Shown here in pieces: positions 32,918-40,961 of a DNA stretch of 64,000 nucleotides. The DNA lies in assembly GCA_027486585.1 (NCBI GenBank), contig JAIXOU010000133.1, positions 1-64,000 of the forward strand. Reading direction: 5' to 3'. This stretch comes from Verrucomicrobiaceae bacterium (GTDB taxonomy: Bacteria > Verrucomicrobiota > Verrucomicrobiia > Verrucomicrobiales > Verrucomicrobiaceae). Position 1 is the first letter of the stretch, and each line of letters opens with the position of its first letter. Below the pieces are notes generated by a model. That model saw nothing but the letters and a program-made list of their open reading frames with translations, did not search any database and was not told where the DNA came from. Position numbers and translations under genes: made by a program.

Positions 32918-34564
32918 TCAGGCGGCACGGCGAAAACGTGTGCAGACGATGCAGATTACCAGCCAACTGATGGCAAACCAGTCCCCGAACTGCGCATAAA
33001 GCGTCATCACCCCAGCACGCGGCACTTTCACCTCGCCAGGTAAGCAGCCTTCGATGAAGGTCGATCCTGTCGCTGGATCAGCCAGCTTTTGAGTGATTGT
33101 GCCCAGGGTATCAATGAAACACGTCACGCCCGTATTCGTGGCACGCACCATGGGACGGCGCAGCTCAATGGCACGGAATTTAGCATTCACTGTGTGCACC
33201 TCCGTCTGCTCACTTTGCAGAAACCAACCGTCATTGGTGATATTGACGATCATTTGTGGCCCTGGCCGGACAAAACGTCGAGCCAAGCGACCGACCGTAT
33301 CTTCAAAGCAGATCAGTGGAATGATCTGCACCTCAGGCTTCGCCAGCTTCAGCGGCTCCGTGCTTGTGCCAGGGAAAAAGTCGCCTGGGAAAATACCTTT
33401 CAACCATGAAAAGGGTGGGATGCTACGCAGCGGCAGATATTCGCCAAACGGCACCAGGTGGACCTTGTGATGCTCCTGCCGATTCGCAAAGCTGCCTTTG
33501 AAAAGCACCGCTGACACATGACCGCCGACGCCAGGTTCATCGATCTCTGTGCCCGTCAGCAGACTGAAATCACCCGCTTTGAGCAGCTCATCAAAATAGC
33601 CCACATGATCTGGCAAATCATGCAGATGCACTGGCAGCGCACTTTCTGGCCAAATCACCAGATCCATCTCGCTCTTGGTATCGCGGGCCTCGGCGTAGAG
33701 CCGAGTGTAGTCCCTGAGTCGCTGATAAATTTGCGGCCCCATCTGACCTGACCAGGCATCCACCTGTGCTACATTGGGCTGCACCAGAGTCGTGCGCACC
33801 GTGATCGGATCTTTCAGCGGAGTCGTCACCGTCAGCACACCATAACCCGCCGCCGCCAGCAGCACCACCATGGCAGCGGTAAAGTCCAGCCGAGTGCGGC
33901 TCGTGCCCGTCCCCTGATAAAGATGCAGCATTCTGCGCAGAGCATTCCAGCCCGTGCAACTGATCAGCACCGGCAGAAAAGAAAGCCCCATCACGCCGAC
34001 CAAATCCGCCGCCTGGATCAGCACCCGATTTTGATGCAGCGCCACGCCCAGACCATTCCAACCAAATCCCGTAAAAACCGTCGTGCTGCGCAACCACTCA
34101 CAGGCCACCCAGGCACCCGAAGCTAGCAGTGCGCAGCGCAGAGATTCCCAGGTGCTCGTCTGCCAGTTTCCCTGAGTTAGCTTCTTTACATCAGGCCTCG
34201 CAAAACGCTGCACGAACCAGGTCCAAAGACCAAAATACAGTGCGCAAAACCCACTCAATCCGATCACCGCTCCCAGTCCCGTCAGCTCCGGCATGAAACC
34301 CGCCCAGCGATCATCCACCGCACCACCCAGCAGCACACGGGACGAGTGCCGAATCCAAAAAAGATTCGGGATGAAAAACGCCAGTCCCGCCAAATAACCC
34401 GCCCAGAAAGGCTTCTTCAGCCGATCCCCCGCCCAGATCACCGCCAGCAGCGGCCATAGCCAGATCCAGACCACCCACTCCTGATCCCAGCGCGGATACG
34501 CAAAGACAAGCAACCCACCACTCAGCAGTGATAGAGACTTCCAGGATTTCAGCAAAGACGACAT
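32918..34564 (-). CDS. lnt: apolipoprotein N-acyltransferase
   Basis: A 548-residue inner-membrane protein with N-terminal membrane helices and a periplasmic carbon-nitrogen hydrolase domain. It adds the third acyl chain to lipoproteins. The catalytic triad is recognisable: Glu in VIWPESALP, Lys in HHKVHLVPFGEYLP and Cys in IPLICFEDTVG. Six or more hydrophobic helices precede the domain and one follows (DWFAISWLVICIVC). The ATG at 34562-34564 is preferred; a longer reading frame would add 47 non-homologous residues. It is divergent from the ABC permease gene. Confidence 0.95.
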   Translation of the reverse strand: MSSLLKSWKSLSLLSGGLLVFAYPRWDQEWVVWIWLWPLLAVIWAGDRLKKPFWAGYLAGLAFFIPNLFWIRHSSRVLLGGAVDDRWAGFMPELTGLGAVIGLSGFCALYFGLWTWFVQRFARPDVKKLTQGNWQTSTWESLRCALLASGAWVACEWLRSTTVFTGFGWNGLGVALHQNRVLIQAADLVGVMGLSFLPVLISCTGWNALRRMLHLYQGTGTSRTRLDFTAAMVVLLAAAGYGVLTVTTPLKDPITVRTTLVQPNVAQVDAWSGQMGPQIYQRLRDYTRLYAEARDTKSEMDLVIWPESALPVHLHDLPDHVGYFDELLKAGDFSLLTGTEIDEPGVGGHVSAVLFKGSFANRQEHHKVHLVPFGEYLPLRSIPPFSWLKGIFPGDFFPGTSTEPLKLAKPEVQIIPLICFEDTVGRLARRFVRPGPQMIVNITNDGWFLQSEQTEVHTVNAKFRAIELRRPMVRATNTGVTCFIDTLGTITQKLADPATGSTFIEGCLPGEVKVPRAGVMTLYAQFGDWFAISWLVICIVCTRFRRAA

Positions 34565-34829
34565 GCCCCAGACATGGCAGACCTCTGCGGAGTGTCCATG
34601 ATTTTTAGCGTCTTTCCCGTGACTTCCGAACCTAGAAAATGGCCCAGAAACAGTGACTACCGAAACTTGAGCCCACCGCTCAAGAGCGCAGCGCCGAGTT
34701 CCCAATGCTCTATCCTTTCCTGATCAGACAGAATCACTGTTTGCCATTTGGGGTTCATCGGTGACAAAGTCTGTCCTCCCATGTCGCGCACCTTGTCCAT
34801 TTTGATCTTTGCGGTGATGACGGTATTTT

Positions 34830-36473
34830 TTGGCGGCTTTTTTTGTCTTTCCGATTTGGACGACGGTGAAGGTGGCTTTTGAAACCCCGAATCATGAGTT
34901 CACGCTGCAGTTCATTGGCGAGGTTTTTCAGAATCAGCTGTATCGTGAGGGGCTCTACAACTCGTTCACGATTGCTTTTTGGTCCACGCTGGGCTGCCTC
35001 ATCATTGCAGTGCCGCTGGCTGTGCTGTTTGTGCGCTATGAGTTCCCAGGCAAGACGCTGCTCAATAGTCTGGTGCTGACACCCATGGTGCTGCCGCCGT
35101 TTGTGGGGGCGATTGGCGTGAAGGCCATGCTAGGACAAGCGGGAGCCCTGAATGCACTGCTCATGAATCTGGGACTGATGAGCCGAGATCATCCGGTGGA
35201 TTGGTTGGGCGATGGCCAAATGCCGGGCATCGTGATCATGGAAGCCCTGCATCTGTATCCGATTCTTTATCTCAATGTGGCCGCTTCACTGGCCAATCTT
35301 GATCCTGCTTTGGAGGAGGCCGCGGCGAATCTGGGCTGCCCAGCTTGGCGGCGATTTTGGCGAATCACCTTTCCCCTCATCATGCCGGGAATCTTTGCAG
35401 GCGGCACCCTGGTTTTTATTTGGGCCTTCACCGAGTTAGGCGTGCCGCTGGTCTTTGATTTCGAACGTGTCACAGCCGTGCAGATTTTCCGTTCTCTGAA
35501 TGATCTCAGCGACAATCCCTTCCCTTACGCGCTGGTCGTGGTGATGCTGGCTTTCAGCACACTGATTTATCTGCTCAGTAAAACGTTGTTTGGCGGCAGC
35601 AATGCGTCTGGTGGCGGCAGAGCCACGATGGCACGGGAGACGATCCTTTTGCACCCACTGCCAGGCTGGCTTTGCACAGCCGCCTTTGCCCTCATAACCT
35701 TCCTTGCCGTGATCCCGCATCTAGGCGTGGTGCTGCTGAGTTTGGCCAAAGACTGGTATGGCACGGTCATCCCGCATGATTACACGCTCAATCATTATCA
35801 GACGGCACTGGGCCATGAGCTCACGCTGAGCTCCATCACCAACAGCCTCAAATACTCAGGCATTGCACTGGTGGTGGCTCTGATCCTGGGCACGGGCGTG
35901 GCCTATGTGAATGTGCGGACTCGACTCTGGGGACGGCAAATTCTAGACATGATGGCCATGCTGCCCTTAGCCGTTCCTGGGGTGGTGATTGCCTTTGGTT
36001 ATTTGGCCATGACGCGACCCGGACAGGCCTTTGATTGGCTCATTCTTGGCGAGGACCCACTCTTCATTCTCGTCATCGCCTATGCGGTGCGGCGCTTGCC
36101 TTATATCGTTCGCTCGGCCTCGGCTGGCTTTCAGCAGGTCAGCCCGGCGCTGGAGGAGGCGGCCCAAAGCCTGGGCGCTAGACCAGAACGCGCGCTTTGG
36201 CGGATCACGCTGCCGCTCATCGCACCCAATCTTCTCGCCGGTGGTCTGCTCGCCTTTGCCTTTGCCATGCTGGAGGTCAGCGACTCCATGATTCTGTCAC
36301 AACAAGCCGCTCATTTTCCCATCACCAAAGCAATCTACTCGCTGATCCTGTCGCTGGGCAATGGTCCGCAGATTGCCTCAGCGCTAGGCGTCTGGGCCAT
36401 GATCTTTCTCACCATCACCATTGTTGGCGCCAGCCTGCTGCTGGGGAAAAAACTCGGGGCGCTGTTTCGCTGA
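34830..36473 (+). CDS. FbpB-type ABC transporter permease, two fused permease halves, 5' end doubtful
   Basis: A 547-residue protein with two BPD_transp_1 domains, each with the EAA loop: EEAAANLGCPAWRRFWRITFPLIMPGI (near residue 165) and EEAAQSLGARPERALWRITLPLIAPNL (near 440). This is the organisation of Fe(III)/thiamine-type permeases (FbpB/ThiP). The frame opens with TTG 34830 in the middle of the expected first helix (FFVFPIWTT). The missing half (MTVFFGGFF from ATG 34817) lies in another frame, joined through a run of seven T (34838-34844). No ATP-binding or binding-protein gene is near, so the transporter's other parts must lie elsewhere. A truncated but functional start remains possible. 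Confidence 0.85.
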   Translation: MAAFFVFPIWTTVKVAFETPNHEFTLQFIGEVFQNQLYREGLYNSFTIAFWSTLGCLIIAVPLAVLFVRYEFPGKTLLNSLVLTPMVLPPFVGAIGVKAMLGQAGALNALLMNLGLMSRDHPVDWLGDGQMPGIVIMEALHLYPILYLNVAASLANLDPALEEAAANLGCPAWRRFWRITFPLIMPGIFAGGTLVFIWAFTELGVPLVFDFERVTAVQIFRSLNDLSDNPFPYALVVVMLAFSTLIYLLSKTLFGGSNASGGGRATMARETILLHPLPGWLCTAAFALITFLAVIPHLGVVLLSLAKDWYGTVIPHDYTLNHYQTALGHELTLSSITNSLKYSGIALVVALILGTGVAYVNVRTRLWGRQILDMMAMLPLAVPGVVIAFGYLAMTRPGQAFDWLILGEDPLFILVIAYAVRRLPYIVRSASAGFQQVSPALEEAAQSLGARPERALWRITLPLIAPNLLAGGLLAFAFAMLEVSDSMILSQQAAHFPITKAIYSLILSLGNGPQIASALGVWAMIFLTITIVGASLLLGKKLGALFR

Positions 36474-36515
36474 GGTCATATGCGCACTAGGCATCCGTCA
36501 CTCAGATAGGCCTGC

Positions 36516-37193
36516 ATGAACACCATCCTCACAGTCTATCTTTCCAGTTTATTCTGCTTCACCAGCCTATTTGGCCAAGAGCCACCACGAACCCTTGGCG
36601 TGCTGCTATTTCAAAGCTTTGAGATGCTGGATGCCTGTGGGCCTATGGAGATTTGGGGAAACCTGGATTCAAAAGTTAAACTCATCACCGTAGCCAAATC
36701 AGCGGGTCCTGTGGTAACGGCTCAAGGTGTTGCTCTTGTGGCACAAACGTCCCTCACTGACTGTCCCAAGCTCGATTTGCTTCTCGTCCCTGGAGGCAGA
36801 GGTGCCATTAAAGCACTCAAAGACCCCGAGATCATTGCTTGGCTGCGTGAGCGATCTGCGCAGGCAGAGATCACCATGTCCGTGTGTAATGGAGCCTCCA
36901 TTCTCGCTGCGGCAGGCCTGCTGGACGGGCGTCCAGCCACGACCAACAAAGCCTATTGGAAACTCGCTACCAAGCCTGGCCCGAAGGTGAAATGGATCCC
37001 TCAGGCACGCTGGGTCGATGATGGAAACAGGGTCACTTCATCAGGAGTCTCGGCTGGGATCGACATGACCTTGCACGTCGTAGATCGCCTCTTCGGAGTT
37101 CAGACAGCCGAAGCGATGGCCAACGAAATCGAACATGAGTGGCATCGAGACTCCACCTGGGATCCCTTTGCGGCAAAGCATGAGGTGAAGTGA
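36516..37193 (+). CDS. exported DJ-1/PfpI family protein
   Basis: A 225-residue protein with a signal peptide (YLSSLFCFTSLFGQ) and a class I glutamine-amidotransferase-like DJ-1/PfpI domain. The nucleophile elbow reads SVCNGASILAAAG with Cys124 in place, followed by the usual His region. GVLLFQSFEMLDACGPMEIWG resembles the N-terminus of isonitrile hydratase and GlxA-like proteins, which often form the first half of AraC-type regulators; here the HTH half is absent. Export of such a protein is unusual. It could be a hydratase, amidase or chaperone. Its stop is seven bases from the stop of the convergent DUF1501 gene. Confidence 0.87.
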   Translation: MNTILTVYLSSLFCFTSLFGQEPPRTLGVLLFQSFEMLDACGPMEIWGNLDSKVKLITVAKSAGPVVTAQGVALVAQTSLTDCPKLDLLLVPGGRGAIKALKDPEIIAWLRERSAQAEITMSVCNGASILAAAGLLDGRPATTNKAYWKLATKPGPKVKWIPQARWVDDGNRVTSSGVSAGIDMTLHVVDRLFGVQTAEAMANEIEHEWHRDSTWDPFAAKHEVK

Positions 37194-37199
37194 GTTCGA

Positions 37200-38495
37200 T
37201 CAACCAAACAAACCCGTCAGTGGCTGGCCTTTATCGGCGACGGTGAAGGGGCGTTTGGAGGCGGAGAAAAGCACCTGATCGAGCGGAAGCCCGAGAGCAT
37301 AACCGATGGTGGCGTTGAGGTCGGGGACGTTGACTTTGTTCTCGGTCACTTCGATGCCTTTGTCGGTCTTGCCATAAATCTGACCGCCCTGGATGCCGCC
37401 ACCCCAAAGGGTCGAGCTGAAGGCCTTCGGGTAATGGTCACGACCTGAATTCTGATTGATCTTGGGTGTGCGTCCAAACTCGGAAGTGAGGACGACGAGC
37501 GTGTCTTTCAGCAGACCTCGACGCTCCAGATCTCCGAGCAAGGCACCCAGAGCTTTGTCCAGCTCAGCGATCTTTTCAGGAAGGCGGGCGTAGATGTCGT
37601 TGTGCATGTCCCAACCACCGAGGCTGACTTCAACAAAGCGCACGCCATGCTCGATCAAGCGACGAGCGAGCAAGCAGCCTTGGCCGAAATTGGTAGCACC
37701 GTATTCACTTTGCAGCTCGGCAGACTCCTGATTGAGATCAAAGGCGATGAGATCAGCACTTTTCATCACTTTAACAGCGTCTTTATAAACGTCTGAATAA
37801 GCACGGACAGCGCTGTGTTTGTAGGTCTCTTCAAAGCCTGCATTCAGCTTCGCAGAGAGTCCGAGACGATAGTCAAAATCGGTTTCACCCAGAGTTCCCA
37901 GACGCTTGCTGAATTGAAGTCCCGTGCTCGGATTGTTAAGCACGAGGGGCTGGAAGCTGGCCTCAAAGAAGCCGCCCCCTGGATGCTTGCTATCTCCCGA
38001 GATGACGACGGTGCCCGGCAGATCGGGATTACCCTTGCCTTGGAATTTCTGAAGCCAGGCACCCATGGTGGGATGGCGAGTCGCTCCGCGCATGGTGTAA
38101 CCGGTATGCTGGTAGTAGTTCCCTTGTTCATGAGCCCCCTGGGTGCTGGTCATGCTATTGATGATGACACCATGATGCATGTGCTTGGCCACCGTCGGCA
38201 GGCCTTCACCGATTTGCACGCCATCGGCACTGGTAGGGATGCATTTCGTGTCGCCCATGGTATCAGCCCCTGGCACACAGCCAAAGGTATCCAGATGCGT
38301 CATGCCGCCAGACATGTACAAATAGATGACGTTGCGCGCAGTCGGCACTTGTTTGGCCTTGGAGCTACCTTCAAAGGCAGCATTCGCGCGCCCGCCAAGC
38401 ATGGGCATTACAGAAACGCCAAGGCACGTTTTGGCGATGCCAAGAACAAAGTCGCGGCGGGAAGGTTCGTCGGCTGTGCGGAGAGCGGAGTTCAT
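37200..38495 (-). CDS. DUF1501 protein, twin-arginine exported
   Basis: A 431-residue DUF1501 protein, a close paralogue of the one at 16898-18193. Twin-arginine signal: PSRRDFVLGIAKTCLGVSV. Shared motifs: YLYMSGGMTHLDTFG, STQGAHEQGNYYQHT, GCLLARRLIEHGVRFVEVSLGGWDMH, EFGRTPKINQNSGRDHYPKAFS and GYALGLPLDQVLFSASKRPFT. It is 61 bases downstream of its DUF1549/DUF1553 partner, the usual arrangement. The pair probably works together outside the cytoplasmic membrane; no reaction is proven. Confidence 0.93.
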   Translation of the reverse strand: MNSALRTADEPSRRDFVLGIAKTCLGVSVMPMLGGRANAAFEGSSKAKQVPTARNVIYLYMSGGMTHLDTFGCVPGADTMGDTKCIPTSADGVQIGEGLPTVAKHMHHGVIINSMTSTQGAHEQGNYYQHTGYTMRGATRHPTMGAWLQKFQGKGNPDLPGTVVISGDSKHPGGGFFEASFQPLVLNNPSTGLQFSKRLGTLGETDFDYRLGLSAKLNAGFEETYKHSAVRAYSDVYKDAVKVMKSADLIAFDLNQESAELQSEYGATNFGQGCLLARRLIEHGVRFVEVSLGGWDMHNDIYARLPEKIAELDKALGALLGDLERRGLLKDTLVVLTSEFGRTPKINQNSGRDHYPKAFSSTLWGGGIQGGQIYGKTDKGIEVTENKVNVPDLNATIGYALGLPLDQVLFSASKRPFTVADKGQPLTGLFG

Positions 38496-38556
38496 GATGG
38501 TGAGGCTTGGGGATTGAGTGAGACAGATCCGTCTGATCAGGCTGATAGGACCGATG

Positions 38557-40716
38557 TTACTGAATGAAGAGAAACTGGCTGCCCGTGATCAGAGCATGAG
38601 TGATGTCTGGAATGGCTTGATTGCCACGCTCACGGAGGACGGAATCAAGAGTCGCACTCTCCTGAGGCGTGGGTCGCCGACTGAGCAGGGCCTCATAGAG
38701 CAGCGCTACTTTGTGGTCAGGCTGACCCGCTTTCGCCAACTGCTGACTGAGCAATGAAATCGGGCTGGTCAGGCTTTCGGCGATGGGACCATTCAGGAGC
38801 GTCAAGGCTTGTGGCACCGAGGCATCTTCATTGGCATTGTCGATCACTTCTCGGTCACTCTGACCAAAAGTGCGCAGAATGTGGCCTGGTCGGGCTGGGC
38901 TAGGCAGTTCTGAGGCACGAGCAGCAACCATGTTGCTGGCAGCGGCATTTTTCAGGAGGTCTTTACGCTGCTCCTTAGACAGGTTGGCCAACGCAGCTTT
39001 GTCCATTTTAGGCTTCTTCATCTCCGGTTTCTTCTGGGGATTGTAGCCTTTGATCAGCGCTTCTGCGCGCTCTTCACCCACCAGGTTTTCCAGCAAATTA
39101 TTATTCGTTTCACGGCGCAGTTTGTTAGCGGCATTGGCCAGCATTTTGGCATCCGCAGGTGAGGCGGTTCCTTGCTCTTTTTGTTCGGCAATCTTAGCGC
39201 GCAGTTCATCCAGCTTTTGATCATTGGCTTTTCGCTGCGCCATGCCTTCCTTCGCAGCGGCGATGATGCCTTCAGGACCTTTTTCTTTCATGGTGGTCAG
39301 GAAGAGTGATAAATCATTCATGTATTGGTGGAGACGTTGATTTTCATCATCCACAGCACCATCCAGATTCCCCTTGGTCAGGGTGATGAAGCTATCCCAA
39401 ACCTGCTCCGCACTCATGCGGCGCAGCATCGGGCCGGTGAAGTGGGAAATCTCGCCCAAAGCAATCTCCTGGGTATCCGCAGCACGCTGATAAGCGTCTG
39501 TGTTGTAGAGCACGCGAAGGAAGGATTTCAGTGAATACTGCTTCTCAATCATGAGCTGGGTCAGGTATTCCATCAGCGCGGGATTCGATGGCACGGTCGA
39601 GTCGGTCATTTCATCCACCGGCTCAATCAACCCCAGACCAAAAACCTTCTTCCACATGCGATTGGCAATGACGGTGGTGAACCGTGGATTCTCAGGATTG
39701 GCCATCCAATCGGCAAAGGCTTGCACGCGAGTCTGGCCTTCCTTGGGCTTGGCGTCATGACCAAAGATCGCGCGGGCTTCAATCGTTTGGCCCGGCTTGC
39801 CATCGTCGTATTTGTAATCGTCTGGCAGCGCCGGCAGTTTGCCATCGTGATTGGTCACTGAGGTGTACCTGAGCGGCTTCATCACATCTCCCAAGGCTTT
39901 CCGAACCTGCTGCAGGTCTTCGTTCGAAGCTGAAGGCTTCTTGGCTTCTTCCTTCAGCTTGGCAATCTCTTCCGGATGGGCCTTAACGTAAGCCTTACGC
40001 TCCTTCGGTGACATCTTGGCCAGGAATTCAGGGAGCTGTTTACCAGCCTGGGGCTTTTTAGGAATCTTGATTTCGTTCGCGCCGCCGCCCTTGGTATCCA
40101 TGCCATAAGTGAAGGCGGCCATGCCGTAGTAGTCCATCTGCGTCCATTTATCGAAGGGATGATTATGGCATTGCGCACAGACAATGCTGGTGCCCAAAAA
40201 GACCTGCACGGTGTAGGCCAAGTGATCCAGCTTGTTCTCATCCCGCTGATAAAAGCCAATGCTACCACTGTCCCAGACACCGCCTTCGGTCGTCAGCAGT
40301 TTTTTGACCAGCTGATCGTAAGGTGTGTTGGCTTTCAGTTCCTTCTTCATCCATTCCTCATAAGCCTCAGCCGTGATCTTCCCCTTGGTATTGTCCGTGA
40401 GGCGGAGCAGATCAGCGAAGTAGTTAAACATATGGCTTGTGTGACCATCACTGCCCAGAAGTGCATCGATCAACTTAGCCCGTTTTTGGGGATCATTGCT
40501 GCTGATGAAATCCTGCCGCTCCTCCACCGTCGGGATGCGTCCTGCGATATCGAGATACAATCGACGCACCAGCACATCATCCGAAGCTGGCGCATTGCCT
40601 TGGAGGCCATTTTTTTGCCAATCCGCCGCCAGTAGACTGTCAATCTTGGCGGCTTCCGGCAAAGCAGCAGCGTGCACAGCACAGGTGGTGAGGAGAAGAA
40701 GAGCGAGCGTTTTCAT
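38557..40716 (-). CDS. DUF1549/DUF1553 protein with haem-c motif
   Basis: A 719-residue exported paralogue of the protein at 19891-22149. Signal peptide LALLLLTTCAVHA; then DUF1549 (VRRLYLDIAGRIPTVEERQDF) and CAQCH at residues 180-184 in VCAQCHNHPFDKWTQMDYYGMA. DUF1553 starts at RVQAFADWMANPENPRFTTVIANRMWKKVFG. A charged coiled-coil stretch (about 470-620) separates blocks of DUF1553. It is transcribed first, then the DUF1501 partner, without an insertion in between, in contrast to the 16.9-22 kb cassette. ATG at 40714-40716 is preferred over an upstream start at 40773. Confidence 0.93.
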   Translation of the reverse strand: MKTLALLLLTTCAVHAAALPEAAKIDSLLAADWQKNGLQGNAPASDDVLVRRLYLDIAGRIPTVEERQDFISSNDPQKRAKLIDALLGSDGHTSHMFNYFADLLRLTDNTKGKITAEAYEEWMKKELKANTPYDQLVKKLLTTEGGVWDSGSIGFYQRDENKLDHLAYTVQVFLGTSIVCAQCHNHPFDKWTQMDYYGMAAFTYGMDTKGGGANEIKIPKKPQAGKQLPEFLAKMSPKERKAYVKAHPEEIAKLKEEAKKPSASNEDLQQVRKALGDVMKPLRYTSVTNHDGKLPALPDDYKYDDGKPGQTIEARAIFGHDAKPKEGQTRVQAFADWMANPENPRFTTVIANRMWKKVFGLGLIEPVDEMTDSTVPSNPALMEYLTQLMIEKQYSLKSFLRVLYNTDAYQRAADTQEIALGEISHFTGPMLRRMSAEQVWDSFITLTKGNLDGAVDDENQRLHQYMNDLSLFLTTMKEKGPEGIIAAAKEGMAQRKANDQKLDELRAKIAEQKEQGTASPADAKMLANAANKLRRETNNNLLENLVGEERAEALIKGYNPQKKPEMKKPKMDKAALANLSKEQRKDLLKNAAASNMVAARASELPSPARPGHILRTFGQSDREVIDNANEDASVPQALTLLNGPIAESLTSPISLLSQQLAKAGQPDHKVALLYEALLSRRPTPQESATLDSVLRERGNQAIPDITHALITGSQFLFIQ

Positions 40717-40961
40717 GGCACAAGACTGTTGAAGACTTTTTAACCACCCCCCGAAACGATGCGTTGCACTCAATCTTCTAGAAAAGTGAGAAAAACTATT
40801 TTGAAATCATTTTCATTTGGTCAGCTTTTGATTAGTCGCTTGGCCTCAAAAAGCTGTTTTCACGTGGTTCGAGTGCCTTTTATTTGTTTCAAAAAATGAA
40901 TTAAACACCTTCCCCTAGCCTTGGGAATGTAGTAGGTTTATGCGGTTATCCTTTTCACTGC
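40717..40961. promoter_or_regulatory. AT-rich divergent promoter region
   Basis: A 245-base AT-rich gap between the start codons of the DUF1549 gene (minus) and the giant PA14 gene (plus). It is rich in A and T tracts (TTGAAATCATTTTC, ATTTGTTTCAAAAAATGAATTAAACACC). Two divergent promoters would be expected here. No single -35/-10 pair is convincing, so this is a region call. Confidence 0.4.
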
